The translations under genes and the position numbers were made by a program. This document shows positions 40,390 to 48,984 of a DNA stretch of 64,000 nt, piece by piece. The notes below the pieces were generated by a model that was not told where the DNA came from, did no database searches, and was given only the letters and a program-made list of their open reading frames with translations. The DNA lies in assembly GCA_023264995.1 (NCBI GenBank), contig JAHFUR010000007.1, forward strand, positions 1-64,000, in the 5' to 3' direction. Position 1 is the first letter of the stretch, and every line of letters begins with the position of its first letter. The DNA comes from Acidimicrobiia bacterium (GTDB lineage: Bacteria > Actinomycetota > Acidimicrobiia > Acidimicrobiales > AC-14).

Positions 40390-40397
40390 GACCGGGC

Positions 40398-41345
40398 ATG
40401 GATCCCGCCGGACTGCGGCCGCTGGGGGTCGGCGAGATCCTCGACGTCGCCATCAAGATCTACCGGGCCCGCTTCGGTGTCCTGGTCAGGGCGGTCGTCG
40501 TGATGCTCGGGCCGGTGTTCGTCCTCTCGGCGGTCATCCGCATCTCCGTCGGCACCGGCGACGGCCTCCTCGGCGTCGGCCAACCTGGGACCACCCCGGA
40601 GATCGACACGCACCAGCTCTGGGCTTTCGTGGCCGGCACCCTGGTCATCGCCCTGCTGGCGTTCCTGGCTTCCCAGGTCGCCACCGGTGCCTGCTTCAAG
40701 GCGGTGAGCGGGGCGTACCTCGACGAGCAGCCGGACTGGCGCGAATCCCTCCGGTTCGCCCGGTCGCACGTGCGGTCGCTCCTTTGGGTCTCGTTCCTCC
40801 TCGTGATCTTCCTCATCCCGGCCCTGCTGGCGTGCCTGGTGCCTGGCGCCTACCTCTACGTGGTCTGGTCGGTGGCTGCGCCGGTTGTCCTGCTGGAAGG
40901 GGCCCACGGCCGGGGTGCCCTGAAGCGGTCCCGCGCCCTGGTGAAGGGCCGCTTCTGGCCGACGGTGGCCACGCTCGGGCTGGTCACCATCCTGACCGGC
41001 ATCGTCCAAGCCATGTTCCTCGGCATCCTGGCCGGCGTCGGGAGCATCAGCGGGAACGAGGTGGCCCGGGCGGTGGCCGAAGCGATCGGCCAGACGGTCA
41101 GCAGCGCCCTGACGACGCCTCTCTCGGCCGCGGTGCTCACCGTCATGTACTTCGACCTCCGCGTGCGCAAGGACGGCTTCGACCTGGAGCTGCTGGCCCG
41201 GCGCATGGGTGTCGAGCCCGGACCGGGCCCGCGCACCGAGTTCCTGCCCCCGGGGTCGACCGCCACCCAATCCGATGACCAACCGCCGTTCTGGCCCCCG
41301 CCGCCCGGTTGGCGGCCCCGCTCCGGTGGCCCTCCCGGTGCCTGA
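40398..41345 (+). CDS. polytopic membrane protein (glycerophosphodiesterase-membrane-domain-like)
   Basis: 315 residues starting 'MDPAGLRPLGVGEILDVAIKIYRARF', the typical opening of a family of actinobacterial proteins with four to six helices annotated as glycerophosphoryl diester phosphodiesterase membrane domain. Hydrophobic segments lie near 30-55, 80-105, 135-165 and 195-240. The C-terminal ~60 residues are Pro-rich and cytoplasmic. No catalytic motif is visible. It is the first gene of the DUF4129-DUF4350-MoxR-DUF58 cluster and shares its end with the next start (GTGCCTGA). Confidence 0.75.
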   Translation: MDPAGLRPLGVGEILDVAIKIYRARFGVLVRAVVVMLGPVFVLSAVIRISVGTGDGLLGVGQPGTTPEIDTHQLWAFVAGTLVIALLAFLASQVATGACFKAVSGAYLDEQPDWRESLRFARSHVRSLLWVSFLLVIFLIPALLACLVPGAYLYVVWSVAAPVVLLEGAHGRGALKRSRALVKGRFWPTVATLGLVTILTGIVQAMFLGILAGVGSISGNEVARAVAEAIGQTVSSALTTPLSAAVLTVMYFDLRVRKDGFDLELLARRMGVEPGPGPRTEFLPPGSTATQSDDQPPFWPPPPGWRPRSGGPPGA

Positions 41346-42231
41346 CCGCCGGCGCGGCGCGGTCGCCGTCGGCGCGGTCCTGTTCCTGCTTGGCGCCACC
41401 GTTATCGCGTGCGCCGGCCCGGTGGGCGCCGACAGCGTGACCGCGCCCCAGCTACAGGCGCTGGCGGCCAGGGCGGTCGACGACCCACGGGCCCTGGCCC
41501 AGCTTCGTGCCGTCACCGACGTCGATGGGCAGCCGGTGGACATCGGCCCGGCGCTCGCCGGCGCCGAGGGGCCGGCGCTGGCAGCCCGCCTTCGGGTGAT
41601 GGCCGGCCCGCCCGCCGCGGGCGGCGGGGCGCCGGCGGTCGCCCCCGGCGACGCACGGACCGAGGCGGGCCGGGTGCTCGACGGCCGGCGGTTCCAGCCG
41701 TCGAGGGTGCCCCGGCCCCTGAAGGGGGTGCTGACCACGATGGGCCGGTGGTTGCAGCCCCTGGTCGAGCCGTTCGGCGGCCTCTGGGACCGTGTCCGAG
41801 GCAGCCTCGGCACCCAGCTCGCGCTGGCGGTGTTGGTGTTCGTCGCGACCGCCTTGATCTCGCTCCGCCTCGTCCGCCGGCGGGGGCCGGGTGCGCTCGA
41901 CCGGTCCCGGCCCGTCGGCGTCGCTCCAACCGGGCTCGACCCCGACCGGCTCGAACGTGAGGCTGCGGCGGCCGAGGAGGCCGGGGACTTCGGGCATGCC
42001 GTCCGCTTGCGGTTCGTTGCCGGCATCCTGCGCCTCGACCGGGCGGGCGCGATCTCCTACCGGTCGTCGATGACGACGGGCCAACTCGCCAGGGGGCTCC
42101 GGTCGCCCACCTTCGCCGGGCTGGCCGGCACCTTCGACGAGATCGCGTACGGAGGTCGAGCGGCGCAGGCGTCCGACGTGCACGCGGCTCGGTCGGCCTG
42201 GCCGGCCGTGCTCGCCGAGGCCCGCCGATGA
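41338..42231 (+). CDS. DUF4129-domain membrane protein
   Basis: 297 residues from GTG 41338, chosen because it overlaps the upstream stop by 8 nt and is followed at once by a signal-type helix ('GAVAVGAVLFLLGATVIACA'). A second helix near residue 165 ('LALAVLVFVATALISLRLV') precedes a cytoplasmic DUF4129 region: 'REAAAAEEAGDFGHAVRLRFVAGILRLD', then 'TFAGLAGTFDEIAYGGRAA'. DUF4129 proteins commonly sit beside MoxR and DUF58 genes and are thought to take part in envelope functions. An alternative ATG at 41275 would overlap the previous gene by 71 bp. Confidence 0.8.
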   Translation: MPDRRRGAVAVGAVLFLLGATVIACAGPVGADSVTAPQLQALAARAVDDPRALAQLRAVTDVDGQPVDIGPALAGAEGPALAARLRVMAGPPAAGGGAPAVAPGDARTEAGRVLDGRRFQPSRVPRPLKGVLTTMGRWLQPLVEPFGGLWDRVRGSLGTQLALAVLVFVATALISLRLVRRRGPGALDRSRPVGVAPTGLDPDRLEREAAAAEEAGDFGHAVRLRFVAGILRLDRAGAISYRSSMTTGQLARGLRSPTFAGLAGTFDEIAYGGRAAQASDVHAARSAWPAVLAEARR

Positions 42232-43355
42232 TCGCTGAGGTCTGGCGGGGGATGCGCCCCGGTACCCGGGTCGTCATGGCCGTGCTGGTGCTCGTGGTCG
42301 GGCTCAACCTGCTCACCGCCGGCGTCACCGTCGTCACCGGCGGCTCGGGGCCGGGCGGGCCGCCGTCGTCGTCGTACGCAACGGCGGATGACGGCCTGGC
42401 CGGGTACGCGGAGCTGCTGGCTCGGCACGGCCACGACGTCGTACGCATCCGTGAGCGTCTCGACCGAGCCGACCTGGACCCGGCAATGACCCTGGTCGTC
42501 GCCGACCCTGATGTGCTGGCTCCTGGCGAGGTGCAGGCCATCGGCGCGTTCGTGACCGCCGGGGGCCGGCTGGTTGTCGCCGGCGCAGCCGGCGCCCCGG
42601 CGCTGGCCGCCGTTCCCGCAGGTGGCCCGGAGTGGCAGGACGGCCGCAGCGGTGTCGCCCACCCCCTCGCGCCCGTCCCGGAGGTCGAGGGCATCGCACG
42701 CGTCGAAGCCGCCGGCCCGGGCGTCTGGCGCCGCGCCGGCGGGGCCCTCCCCGTCCTGGGCGGGCCCGACGGCGTGCTGGTGACGGTGGCCACGGTCGGC
42801 GCGGGCCGCATCGTCGCCCTCGCCGACACCTCGCCGTTGCAGAACCGGCTGCTGGCGAACGCGGACAACGCGGCTTTCGCGTTGGGCATCGCCGGCGACG
42901 GGAGGCGGGTGGCCTTCGCCGAGGCCCAGCACGGTTACGGGCGGAGCACCGGGATAGGGGCGGTGCCGGCCCGTTGGCGGTGGGCGCTGGCCGGGGGGTT
43001 CCTGGCCGTCATCGTCTGGATGTGGTCTCGGGGACAGCGCCTGGGCCCACCCGACGACGTCGAACGCACGGAGCCGCCGGCGCGGGCCGCCTACGTCGAG
43101 GCCATGGCTGGGGCACTGGCGCGAACCCGACAGCCTGAGGTCGCGGTTGCCCCCGTCCAGGAGCGGGCTCGGCACCGGCTGGCCGAGCGCGCCGGGCTCG
43201 CGGCCGGCGCGTCGGAGGAGGGCCTACGAGATGTGGCGCGGCGTGTGGGGATGCCGCCCGAGGAAGTCGACGCACTCTTCCGGCCCTGCCGCTCCGACGC
43301 CGAGGTGGTGGCCGCGGGGCGGGCCCTGGCCCGGCTGGGCCGAGGGAGGGCGTGA
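42228..43355 (+). CDS. DUF4350-domain membrane protein
   Basis: 375 residues, start overlapping the DUF4129 stop (ATGA). An N-terminal helix ('VVMAVLVLVVGLNLLTAGVTVV') leads to an extracytoplasmic alpha/beta domain with 'YAELLARHGHDVVRIRERLD', 'MTLVVADPDVLAPGEVQAI' and 'FVTAGGRLVVAG', the DUF4350 GATase-like pattern. A second helix near residue 250 ('WALAGGFLAVIVWMWS') precedes a charged cytoplasmic tail. It stands between DUF4129 and MoxR, the usual order for this cluster. No enzymatic role is established. Confidence 0.8.
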   Translation: MIAEVWRGMRPGTRVVMAVLVLVVGLNLLTAGVTVVTGGSGPGGPPSSSYATADDGLAGYAELLARHGHDVVRIRERLDRADLDPAMTLVVADPDVLAPGEVQAIGAFVTAGGRLVVAGAAGAPALAAVPAGGPEWQDGRSGVAHPLAPVPEVEGIARVEAAGPGVWRRAGGALPVLGGPDGVLVTVATVGAGRIVALADTSPLQNRLLANADNAAFALGIAGDGRRVAFAEAQHGYGRSTGIGAVPARWRWALAGGFLAVIVWMWSRGQRLGPPDDVERTEPPARAAYVEAMAGALARTRQPEVAVAPVQERARHRLAERAGLAAGASEEGLRDVARRVGMPPEEVDALFRPCRSDAEVVAAGRALARLGRGRA

Positions 43356-44317
43356 TGGGCTCGCCCGCACGTTCCCAAGCTCCGGGGCTGGCCGCGCTGC
43401 GGGACGCCGTCGCCGCCGAGGTGTCCAAGGTCGTCATTGGCCAGGGCCCGGTGCTCGATGTCGTCCTGGCCGCCTTCGCCGTCGGTGGTCACGTGCTGCT
43501 CGAGGGCGTCCCCGGCGTCGGCAAGACCCTCCTGGCCGACGCCACGGCGCGGGCCCTCGGCCTCGGGTTCCGCCGGATGCAGTTCACGCCCGACATGCTC
43601 CCGTCCGACATCACCGGCACGATGACCCTGCGTGGCGGCGACCTGACCTTCCGGCCCGGCCCCGTGTTCACCAACCTTCTCCTCGCCGACGAGGTGAACC
43701 GGACGCCGCCGAAGACGCAGGCCGCCTTGCTGGAGGCCATGCAGGAGCGTCAGGTGAGCGTCGAGGGCACACCCCGGCGGCTGCCCGACCCCTTCCTGGT
43801 CGTCGCCACGCAGAACCCGATCGAGTACGAGGGGACCTACCCCTTGCCGGAGGCGCAGCTCGACCGCTTCTTGGTGAAGCTCGACGTGGGCTACCCGAGC
43901 GAGGCCGAGGAGCTGGCCCTCCTGCGCCTCGCCCACCGGGGCGTCGACCCGCAGACGCTGGCAGACGTCGTGGCCGTCGCCGGGCCGGCGGAGCTGCGGG
44001 CAGCCCAGGACGAGGTCGATGCCACGACGGTCAGCGAGGAGGTCCTGGCCTACGTGGGCGCGGTTATCCGCCGCACCCGCACGCTGCCCAGCGTCGCCCT
44101 GGGCGCCAGCCCCCGGGCGGCCGTCCACCTGCTGGCCGCGTCGAAGGCGGCGGCGCGGCTGGCCGGACGGGAGTTCGTGACCCCCGACGACGTCGTCGCC
44201 ATGGCCCCGCCGGTCCTGCGCCACCGCCTGCTCCTGCGCCCGGAGGCGGAGCTGGAGCGGTACCGGCCCGACGACGCCGTGGCGACGGCCCTCGCCGCTG
44301 TCGCCGTGCCCCGTTGA
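43352..44317 (+). CDS. MoxR-family AAA+ ATPase
   Basis: About 320 residues; the start is GTG 43352 or ATG 43355, both after the SD GGGAGGG. The AAA+ motifs are complete: Walker A 'LLEGVPGVGKTLLADATA' near residue 50, 'RMQFTPDMLPSDITGT', Walker B 'NLLLADEVNRTPPKTQAALLEAM', sensor 1 'VVATQNPIEYEGTYPLPEAQLDRF' and sensor 2 'ALGASPRAAVHLLAASKA'. MoxR ATPases act as chaperones for maturation of protein complexes, typically together with DUF58/VWA proteins. The DUF58 gene follows after 7 bp. Confidence 0.93.
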   Translation: MMGSPARSQAPGLAALRDAVAAEVSKVVIGQGPVLDVVLAAFAVGGHVLLEGVPGVGKTLLADATARALGLGFRRMQFTPDMLPSDITGTMTLRGGDLTFRPGPVFTNLLLADEVNRTPPKTQAALLEAMQERQVSVEGTPRRLPDPFLVVATQNPIEYEGTYPLPEAQLDRFLVKLDVGYPSEAEELALLRLAHRGVDPQTLADVVAVAGPAELRAAQDEVDATTVSEEVLAYVGAVIRRTRTLPSVALGASPRAAVHLLAASKAAARLAGREFVTPDDVVAMAPPVLRHRLLLRPEAELERYRPDDAVATALAAVAVPR

Positions 44318-44324
44318 GCCACTT

Positions 44325-45572
44325 GTGAGCCCGACGCCGCGGGCGGCAGCGTTGCTCGCCGCCGCGGCCGCCCTCGCGCTGGTGGTGCCGGTGCCGTTTG
44401 CCGTCGTCGCCGTCATCGTGGTGCTGGCGGCCGCGGCGGTCGACGCCACCTCGGTCCGGGCCGACCCGGTTGCCTCGCGCCGGCTGAGCGGCGTCCTGGC
44501 CCGGGGTGTGCCCACCCCGATCGAGGTGGTGACCACGGCGCCAGGCGTCGGCCGGGCTCGGGTCCGCCAGCCGGTGCCGCCCGACTTCACGGTCGAACCG
44601 GCTGAGGCCGACGACCGGCTCGAGGCCGTCGTCACCGCCCACCGGCGGGGCCGCCACCCCGTCGCCGACCCGGCGGTCCGCTTGACCGGGCCGCTCGGCC
44701 TCGGCCGCTGGTCCCACGGTGGCAGGGGGTTCACCGAGGTCGTCGTCTACCCGGACCTGCCGGCCGCCCGCCGGCTGGCCCAGGCTGTGCGCCAGGGCAC
44801 CTTGGCGGCCGAGGGCCGGCGCATCCGCGGCCCGCTCGGCCTCGGCACCGAGTTCGAATCTGTGCGGGAGTACGTGGCCGATGATGACGTGCGCCGCATC
44901 AACTGGCGGGCTACCTCGAGGCTCGGCCGGCCCATGACCAACCAGTACCGGGTCGACCAGCACCGCGACGTGGTGTGCCTGGTCGACACCGGACGGCTCA
45001 TGGCCGCGCCCCTGGGTGACCGCAGCCGGCTCGATGCCGCCCTCGACGCGGTGACGGCGGTCGCCGTGGTGGCCGATGAGGTGGGTGACCGCTGCGGCGT
45101 GGTGGCCTTTGACATCGAGATCCGTCGCGACGTGCGCCCACGCCGGGCCGGGGCCCGCGCCGTGCTCGAGGGCGTCTTCGACCTCGAGCCCCGGCCGGTC
45201 GACAGTGACTACGAGCTGGCGTTCACCGCGGTGGCCCGGTCGAAGCGGTCGTTCGTGCTGCTCATCACCGACCTGCTGGAGGAGTCCGCGGCGCGCCCCC
45301 TTCTGGAGGCCGTCCCCATCCTGGCCCGCAAGCACGTCGTCGCTGTCGCCACGGTCGCCGATCCCGGCATCGCCGCCCTCGTGACCGTCCCGCCGGCCAC
45401 TGCGTTCGCCACCTACGCGGCCGGCGCGGCCCACGACGTCCTCGACAACCGGGCTGCGGTGACGGCCCGGCTGGCCCGGGCCGGCGCCGAGGTGGTCGAG
45501 GCCGCCCCCGACGCCTTCTCGGCCGCCTGCGTCAGGACGTACCTACGGGCGAAGAACCGGGGCCGGTTGTGA
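44325..45572 (+). CDS. DUF58-domain protein (MoxR partner)
   Basis: 415 residues from a GTG start. Two hydrophobic segments at 8-40 are followed by a beta-rich region and then DUF58 itself: 'GTEFESVREYVADDDVRRINWRATSRLG', continuing 'NQYRVDQHRDVVCLVDTGRLM', a VWA-like core with a partial MIDAS. The ending 'VRTYLRAKNRGRL' is basic. Such proteins are the usual partners of MoxR ATPases in envelope or stress functions. The last 41 bp overlap the convergent SpoIIM-like gene. Confidence 0.9.
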   Translation: MSPTPRAAALLAAAAALALVVPVPFAVVAVIVVLAAAAVDATSVRADPVASRRLSGVLARGVPTPIEVVTTAPGVGRARVRQPVPPDFTVEPAEADDRLEAVVTAHRRGRHPVADPAVRLTGPLGLGRWSHGGRGFTEVVVYPDLPAARRLAQAVRQGTLAAEGRRIRGPLGLGTEFESVREYVADDDVRRINWRATSRLGRPMTNQYRVDQHRDVVCLVDTGRLMAAPLGDRSRLDAALDAVTAVAVVADEVGDRCGVVAFDIEIRRDVRPRRAGARAVLEGVFDLEPRPVDSDYELAFTAVARSKRSFVLLITDLLEESAARPLLEAVPILARKHVVAVATVADPGIAALVTVPPATAFATYAAGAAHDVLDNRAAVTARLARAGAEVVEAAPDAFSAACVRTYLRAKNRGRL

Positions 45573-46524
45573 GGGCGACGGGCCGGCCGAGCTGCCACAC
45601 CAGCCCCCAGTAGAGCCCGCCCAGCCCCACGCCCACGGCCAGCGCCGGGCCCACGCCGATCCCGAGCGGGGTGACCAGGCCCTCCGTCAGCCCGGCGACG
45701 ACCAGCCACACGGCGGTGCCCAGTACCAGCTCCGTCGCCGCCCGGGCCTCAGCGGCGAGGGCCTGGCCGCGCGGGCGCCGGCCCGGGTCGACGAGGGCCC
45801 AGCCCATGCGCAGGCCGGCGGCGCCGGCGACCACGATGCACGACAGTTCCAGCACCCCGTGGGGCACCAGGAGCTGAACGAGGACCGAGCCGTTGCCGGC
45901 GGCAGCACCGACGCCGGCGACCACCCCGACGAGGACACCGTTGAAGATGAGCACCCCGGCCGTGACCAGGCCGAAGGTGATCCCTCCGGCGACGGCCGCG
46001 AAGCTGACCCGGATGTTGTTGGTGAAGATGGCGCTCGACATGCGGGCCCGCTCGCCTCCGGTGAGACCGACGTTCGAGCCTTCCGGGCGGGGCCGGGAAA
46101 CGGCGTCACTGGTGGCGGGCACGAGCGCCCCGGCCGCGCCCGGGTCGGCCCACGCCCACAGCCCACCGGCGAGGGCGGGGCCGAACAGGAGAAGGGCGGC
46201 GATAGCCAACGTCGCCGGTCTCTCCCGGACCCGCCGCCAGTACCCGTGGGCCAGGAACGTCCCCGCCGACCGGCGGCGGGCGCCGGCGCCGTAGACCACG
46301 GAGTGGGCCCGGCCGACGAGGACTTCCAATGCGGGTACGGCGGCCTCGGCCGGGAAGCGTTGTCGGGCCACGGCCAGGTCCGCCGCCGCGCCGCGGTAGA
46401 GCGCGCCCAGCCGGCGCATCTTCTCGGCGCCGATGCGCTCGGGGCGGCCCTTGGCCGCGTCGAGCAGGGCGGTCAGCTCGTCCCACGAGGCCCGGCGGTC
46501 GGTGATGAAGCGGTCTAGGTTCAC
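45532..46524 (-). CDS. SpoIIM-like (stage II sporulation protein M) membrane protein
   Basis: 330 residues from a GTG start. The N-terminal 'MNLDRFITDRRASWDELTALLDAA' and 'RRLGALYRGAAADLAVARQRFP' are typical of the non-sporulation SpoIIM relatives found beside RDD-family genes in actinobacteria. Five or six helices follow, with the signature 'IFTNNIRVSFAAVAGGITFGLVT' and 'LLVPHGVLELSCIVVAGAAGLRMG'. The role outside sporulation is unknown. Its start is only 5 bp from that of the divergent RDD protein, and neither has an SD. Confidence 0.88.
   Translation of the reverse strand: MNLDRFITDRRASWDELTALLDAAKGRPERIGAEKMRRLGALYRGAAADLAVARQRFPAEAAVPALEVLVGRAHSVVYGAGARRRSAGTFLAHGYWRRVRERPATLAIAALLLFGPALAGGLWAWADPGAAGALVPATSDAVSRPRPEGSNVGLTGGERARMSSAIFTNNIRVSFAAVAGGITFGLVTAGVLIFNGVLVGVVAGVGAAAGNGSVLVQLLVPHGVLELSCIVVAGAAGLRMGWALVDPGRRPRGQALAAEARAATELVLGTAVWLVVAGLTEGLVTPLGIGVGPALAVGVGLGGLYWGLVWQLGRPVALTTGPGSSPVGTS
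46516..46521 (+). promoter_or_regulatory. -10 box (TAGGTT) for the RDD gene, inside the spoIIM-like start region
   Basis: TAGGTT lies 8 nt before GTG 46530 and 5 nt before TTG 46527. It is within the first codons of the divergent SpoIIM-like gene, so the plus-strand promoter must lie in that coding sequence. Confidence 0.45.
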
Positions 46525-46529
46525 GGTTG

Positions 46530-47279
46530 GTGTTCTACGAGGATCGCATTTCGGTGGCGACGCCGGAGGGCGTCACCCTGGAGGTCACGCTCGCCGGCGT
46601 CGGGTCGCGGTTCGTCGCCGGTCTGGTCGACCAGATCCTGCGGACCGCGCTGCTCGTCTCCCTCGTGGTCCTCCTCACCGTGGCGGCCCACCGCGGCGGC
46701 CTGTCGGGCGGGGTGCTCGAGGCCGTGCTGATCGTCGCCGTGTTCCTCGTGCAGTTCGCCTACGACGTGCTGTTCGAGACGCTGGCGTCGGGCCGGACGC
46801 CGGGCAAGCGCTGGACCGGGCTCCGCGTCGTGAGGGCGGGTGGAGCGCCCGTCGGCTTCGTCGCCAGCGCCCTGCGCAACCTCCTGCGGGTGATCGACTC
46901 GCTGCCGGGGTTCTACCTCGTCGGGATCATCGCCGTGATGGTGACCCGGAACAACCAGCGCCTCGGCGACCTGGCGGCCGGCACGGTGGTCGTGCGCGAG
47001 CGCCATCGTTCGGTGGCGCTCCCCGGGCCGGTCGTACCCGCTCCGGGCACGCCGGACGCCGGCCAGTCGTTGTGGGACGTGTCGACCGTGTCGGCGGAGG
47101 AGCTGGCCACGGTGCGGCGCTTCCTCGACCGGCGGGCGACGTTGTCGCCCGCCGCCCGCGACCGGCTGGCCCTGGAAATGGCCAACCGCCTGGGCCCGAA
47201 GGTGGTCGGGCCTCCCCGGGACTGGGAGGCCGAAGCATTCCTCGAGTACGTCGTGGCGGCCAAGCAGGCCCGACAGTGA
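46530..47279 (+). CDS. RDD-family membrane protein with C-terminal cytoplasmic extension
   Basis: 249 residues from GTG 46530; TTG 46527 is the alternative in the track. The RDD domain shows 'LAGVGSRFVAGLVDQILRTALLV' (R..D spacing) and 'TLASGRTPGKRWTGLRVVRAGG' with 'ALRNLLRVIDSLPGFYLVG'. After residue ~155 comes a soluble tail with 'VSAEELATVRRFLDRRATLS', often found in the RDD partners of SpoIIM-like proteins. The function is not known; RDD proteins are proposed transporters. The stop overlaps the next GTG. Confidence 0.85.
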   Translation: MFYEDRISVATPEGVTLEVTLAGVGSRFVAGLVDQILRTALLVSLVVLLTVAAHRGGLSGGVLEAVLIVAVFLVQFAYDVLFETLASGRTPGKRWTGLRVVRAGGAPVGFVASALRNLLRVIDSLPGFYLVGIIAVMVTRNNQRLGDLAAGTVVVRERHRSVALPGPVVPAPGTPDAGQSLWDVSTVSAEELATVRRFLDRRATLSPAARDRLALEMANRLGPKVVGPPRDWEAEAFLEYVVAAKQARQ

Positions 47280-47650
47280 CGGCGGGCCCCGGCCTGCGGG
47301 CACGGACCACCGTCGAGCTCCATGACCTGCGGGTGGCCGGTGCGGCCATGCTGGCCGGAGCCCTGCTCCTGCCCGCCCTCCCCGGCCCCGACGGGCTGCC
47401 CTGCCCCCTGCGCAGCCTCACCGGCATCCCGTGCCCGCTGTGCGGGATGACCACAAGCGTGACCGCCGCCGCGCACTTTCACATCGGGGCGGCGATGGCG
47501 GCCAACCCGGCAGGCCTGGTCGCGGTGGTGATGGCGGTCGGGCTGCTCGTGGCGCGGCGCCGCCGTGCGGTCGACGTGCCGGCGTGGTTGCTCCCTGCCG
47601 GTCTTGTGGTCATGTGGCTCTGGGAGCTGGCGCGCTTCGGGGCCATCTGA
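47276..47650 (+). CDS. DUF2752 membrane protein
   Basis: 124 residues from GTG 47276, overlapping the RDD stop (GTGA). The diagnostic segment is 'CPLRSLTGIPCPLCGMTTSVTAAAHF', where paired Cys precede the second helix, as in DUF2752. Three hydrophobic segments are visible. The function of the family is unknown. It is the end of the RDD transcript; 73 bp separate it from the next gene. Confidence 0.85.
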   Translation: MTAGPGLRARTTVELHDLRVAGAAMLAGALLLPALPGPDGLPCPLRSLTGIPCPLCGMTTSVTAAAHFHIGAAMAANPAGLVAVVMAVGLLVARRRRAVDVPAWLLPAGLVVMWLWELARFGAI

Positions 47651-47723
47651 CCCGAGCCGAAGCGAGGACCGGGGTGTACGGTTCGCATTCGGCACATGTG
47701 CTGGGCGGAAGACGGGGGGCGAG

Positions 47724-48185
47724 ATGTCAGACTTTGGTTCCGGCGTCGGCGGAGGTGGGGGCGGCGGGGTCGTCGCGGGGCCGCGAGCGAGCTTCGGTAC
47801 ACGGTTCCTCGCCGCCCTCATCGACGGCGTCCTGATAGGTGTGGTCGCACTGGTGTTCCGGCTGCTCCTCGGGGCGCTGCTCGGCAGCGGCGTGCAGCTC
47901 CTCCTCGGCCTGGCCTACTACGCCTACCTGGAAGGCAGCCCCTCGGGGCAGACGATCGGCAAGCGGGCCATGAGCATCCGGGTCGTGGACTTCAACGGCG
48001 GCGGCCCGATCGGCACCGGTCGAGGGCTCCTCCGCTACGTCGGCCGGATCGTGTCCAGCATCCCGTGCGGCCTTGGTTACTTCTGGATGCTCTGGGACTC
48101 CGAGAAGCAGACCTGGCACGACAAGATCGCCACCACCGTGGTCGTGCCCACCTCGGCCTACCCCGTCGCCGCCTGGCCCGGCTGA
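47724..48185 (+). CDS. small RDD-family membrane protein
   Basis: 153 residues from ATG 47724, which follows a G-rich SD. After a Gly-rich leader ('SGVGGGGGGGVVAG'), 'ASFGTRFLAALIDGVLIGVVALVF' gives the R..D of RDD. 'SPSGQTIGKRAMSIRVVDFNGG' and 'WMLWDSEKQTWHDKIATTVVV' complete the family pattern. It probably has its own promoter in the 73-bp gap (TACGGT near 47675 is a candidate). It ends 13 bp from the convergent fetB-like gene. Confidence 0.87.
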   Translation: MSDFGSGVGGGGGGGVVAGPRASFGTRFLAALIDGVLIGVVALVFRLLLGALLGSGVQLLLGLAYYAYLEGSPSGQTIGKRAMSIRVVDFNGGGPIGTGRGLLRYVGRIVSSIPCGLGYFWMLWDSEKQTWHDKIATTVVVPTSAYPVAAWPG

Positions 48186-48198
48186 GCCGCGGCGGCGC

Positions 48199-48984
48199 TC
48201 AGTCCGCCACCCGCCGTACCGAGCGGATGAGCTGGTGGTCGGCGGTGAACAGCCGAGACGTCGTCAGCCGGCCCGCCACCAGAGCGGCGAAGGCGCCGCC
48301 GCCGACGAGCATGTACATGACCACCATCTGAAGGCGGATGGCCGACGACGCCGAGGCGCCGGCCAGCAGCATGCCCGTCATGGCCCCTGGGAGGGCTACC
48401 AGGCCCACGACCTTGGTCTGGTCGATGATCGGGAGCATGCCGCTGCGCACGGCCCGGCGGTGCCACGATGCGGCGGCCTCGGTGGAGGTCTGGCCCAGGC
48501 TGAGGTGGGCCTCGACCTCGCGCCGGTGGGCGGCCAGGTCGTCGCGGAGCCGCCCCATCACCAGCGACGTCGTGTTCATGGCGTTGGAGATGATCATCGA
48601 GCCGAGGGGGATGGCGGCCCGGGGGACGGCGGGCACGATGCGGAGCAGGAGGAGCACGCCGAGCGTGCCGCCCGCCGCAGCCGAGATCGAGATGGCGGCC
48701 ACCAAGTAGGCGCCCGGTACCCGCTTGCCCCGCCGCCCCGACGTCAGCGTGGCGGTGCCGACCATCACAGCCAGGACGACAGGTGTCAGGGCCGCCTTGC
48801 CGTCGAACACGAAGTCGAGGACGAAGCCGACGGCCAGGAGCTGGGCGAAGGCCCGCACGCTGGCCACGGCGATATCGCTTTCCAGGCCGGTCCGGCGGAC
48901 GCGGGAGATCACCATGGCCACGATCACCAGGAGAAGGGCGAGGGCGACGTCGGCCCACGAGATCCGCCCGCTCAGGTCGTTCAT
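48199..48984 (-). CDS. fetB: FetB/UPF0014-like ABC transporter permease
   Basis: 261 residues from ATG 48984, chosen because it overlaps the ATPase stop (ATGA). The track ORF to 49182 is an extension into fetA. Seven hydrophobic helices are visible. 'LESDIAVASVRAFAQLLAVG' near the N-terminus and 'LGSMIISNAMNTTSLVMGRL' with 'GLVALPGAMTGMLLAGASAS' are typical of FetB. In E. coli FetAB exports iron and protects against oxidative stress; the same role here is inferred from homology only. Confidence 0.87.
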   Translation of the reverse strand: MNDLSGRISWADVALALLLVIVAMVISRVRRTGLESDIAVASVRAFAQLLAVGFVLDFVFDGKAALTPVVLAVMVGTATLTSGRRGKRVPGAYLVAAISISAAAGGTLGVLLLLRIVPAVPRAAIPLGSMIISNAMNTTSLVMGRLRDDLAAHRREVEAHLSLGQTSTEAAASWHRRAVRSGMLPIIDQTKVVGLVALPGAMTGMLLAGASASSAIRLQMVVMYMLVGGGAFAALVAGRLTTSRLFTADHQLIRSVRRVAD

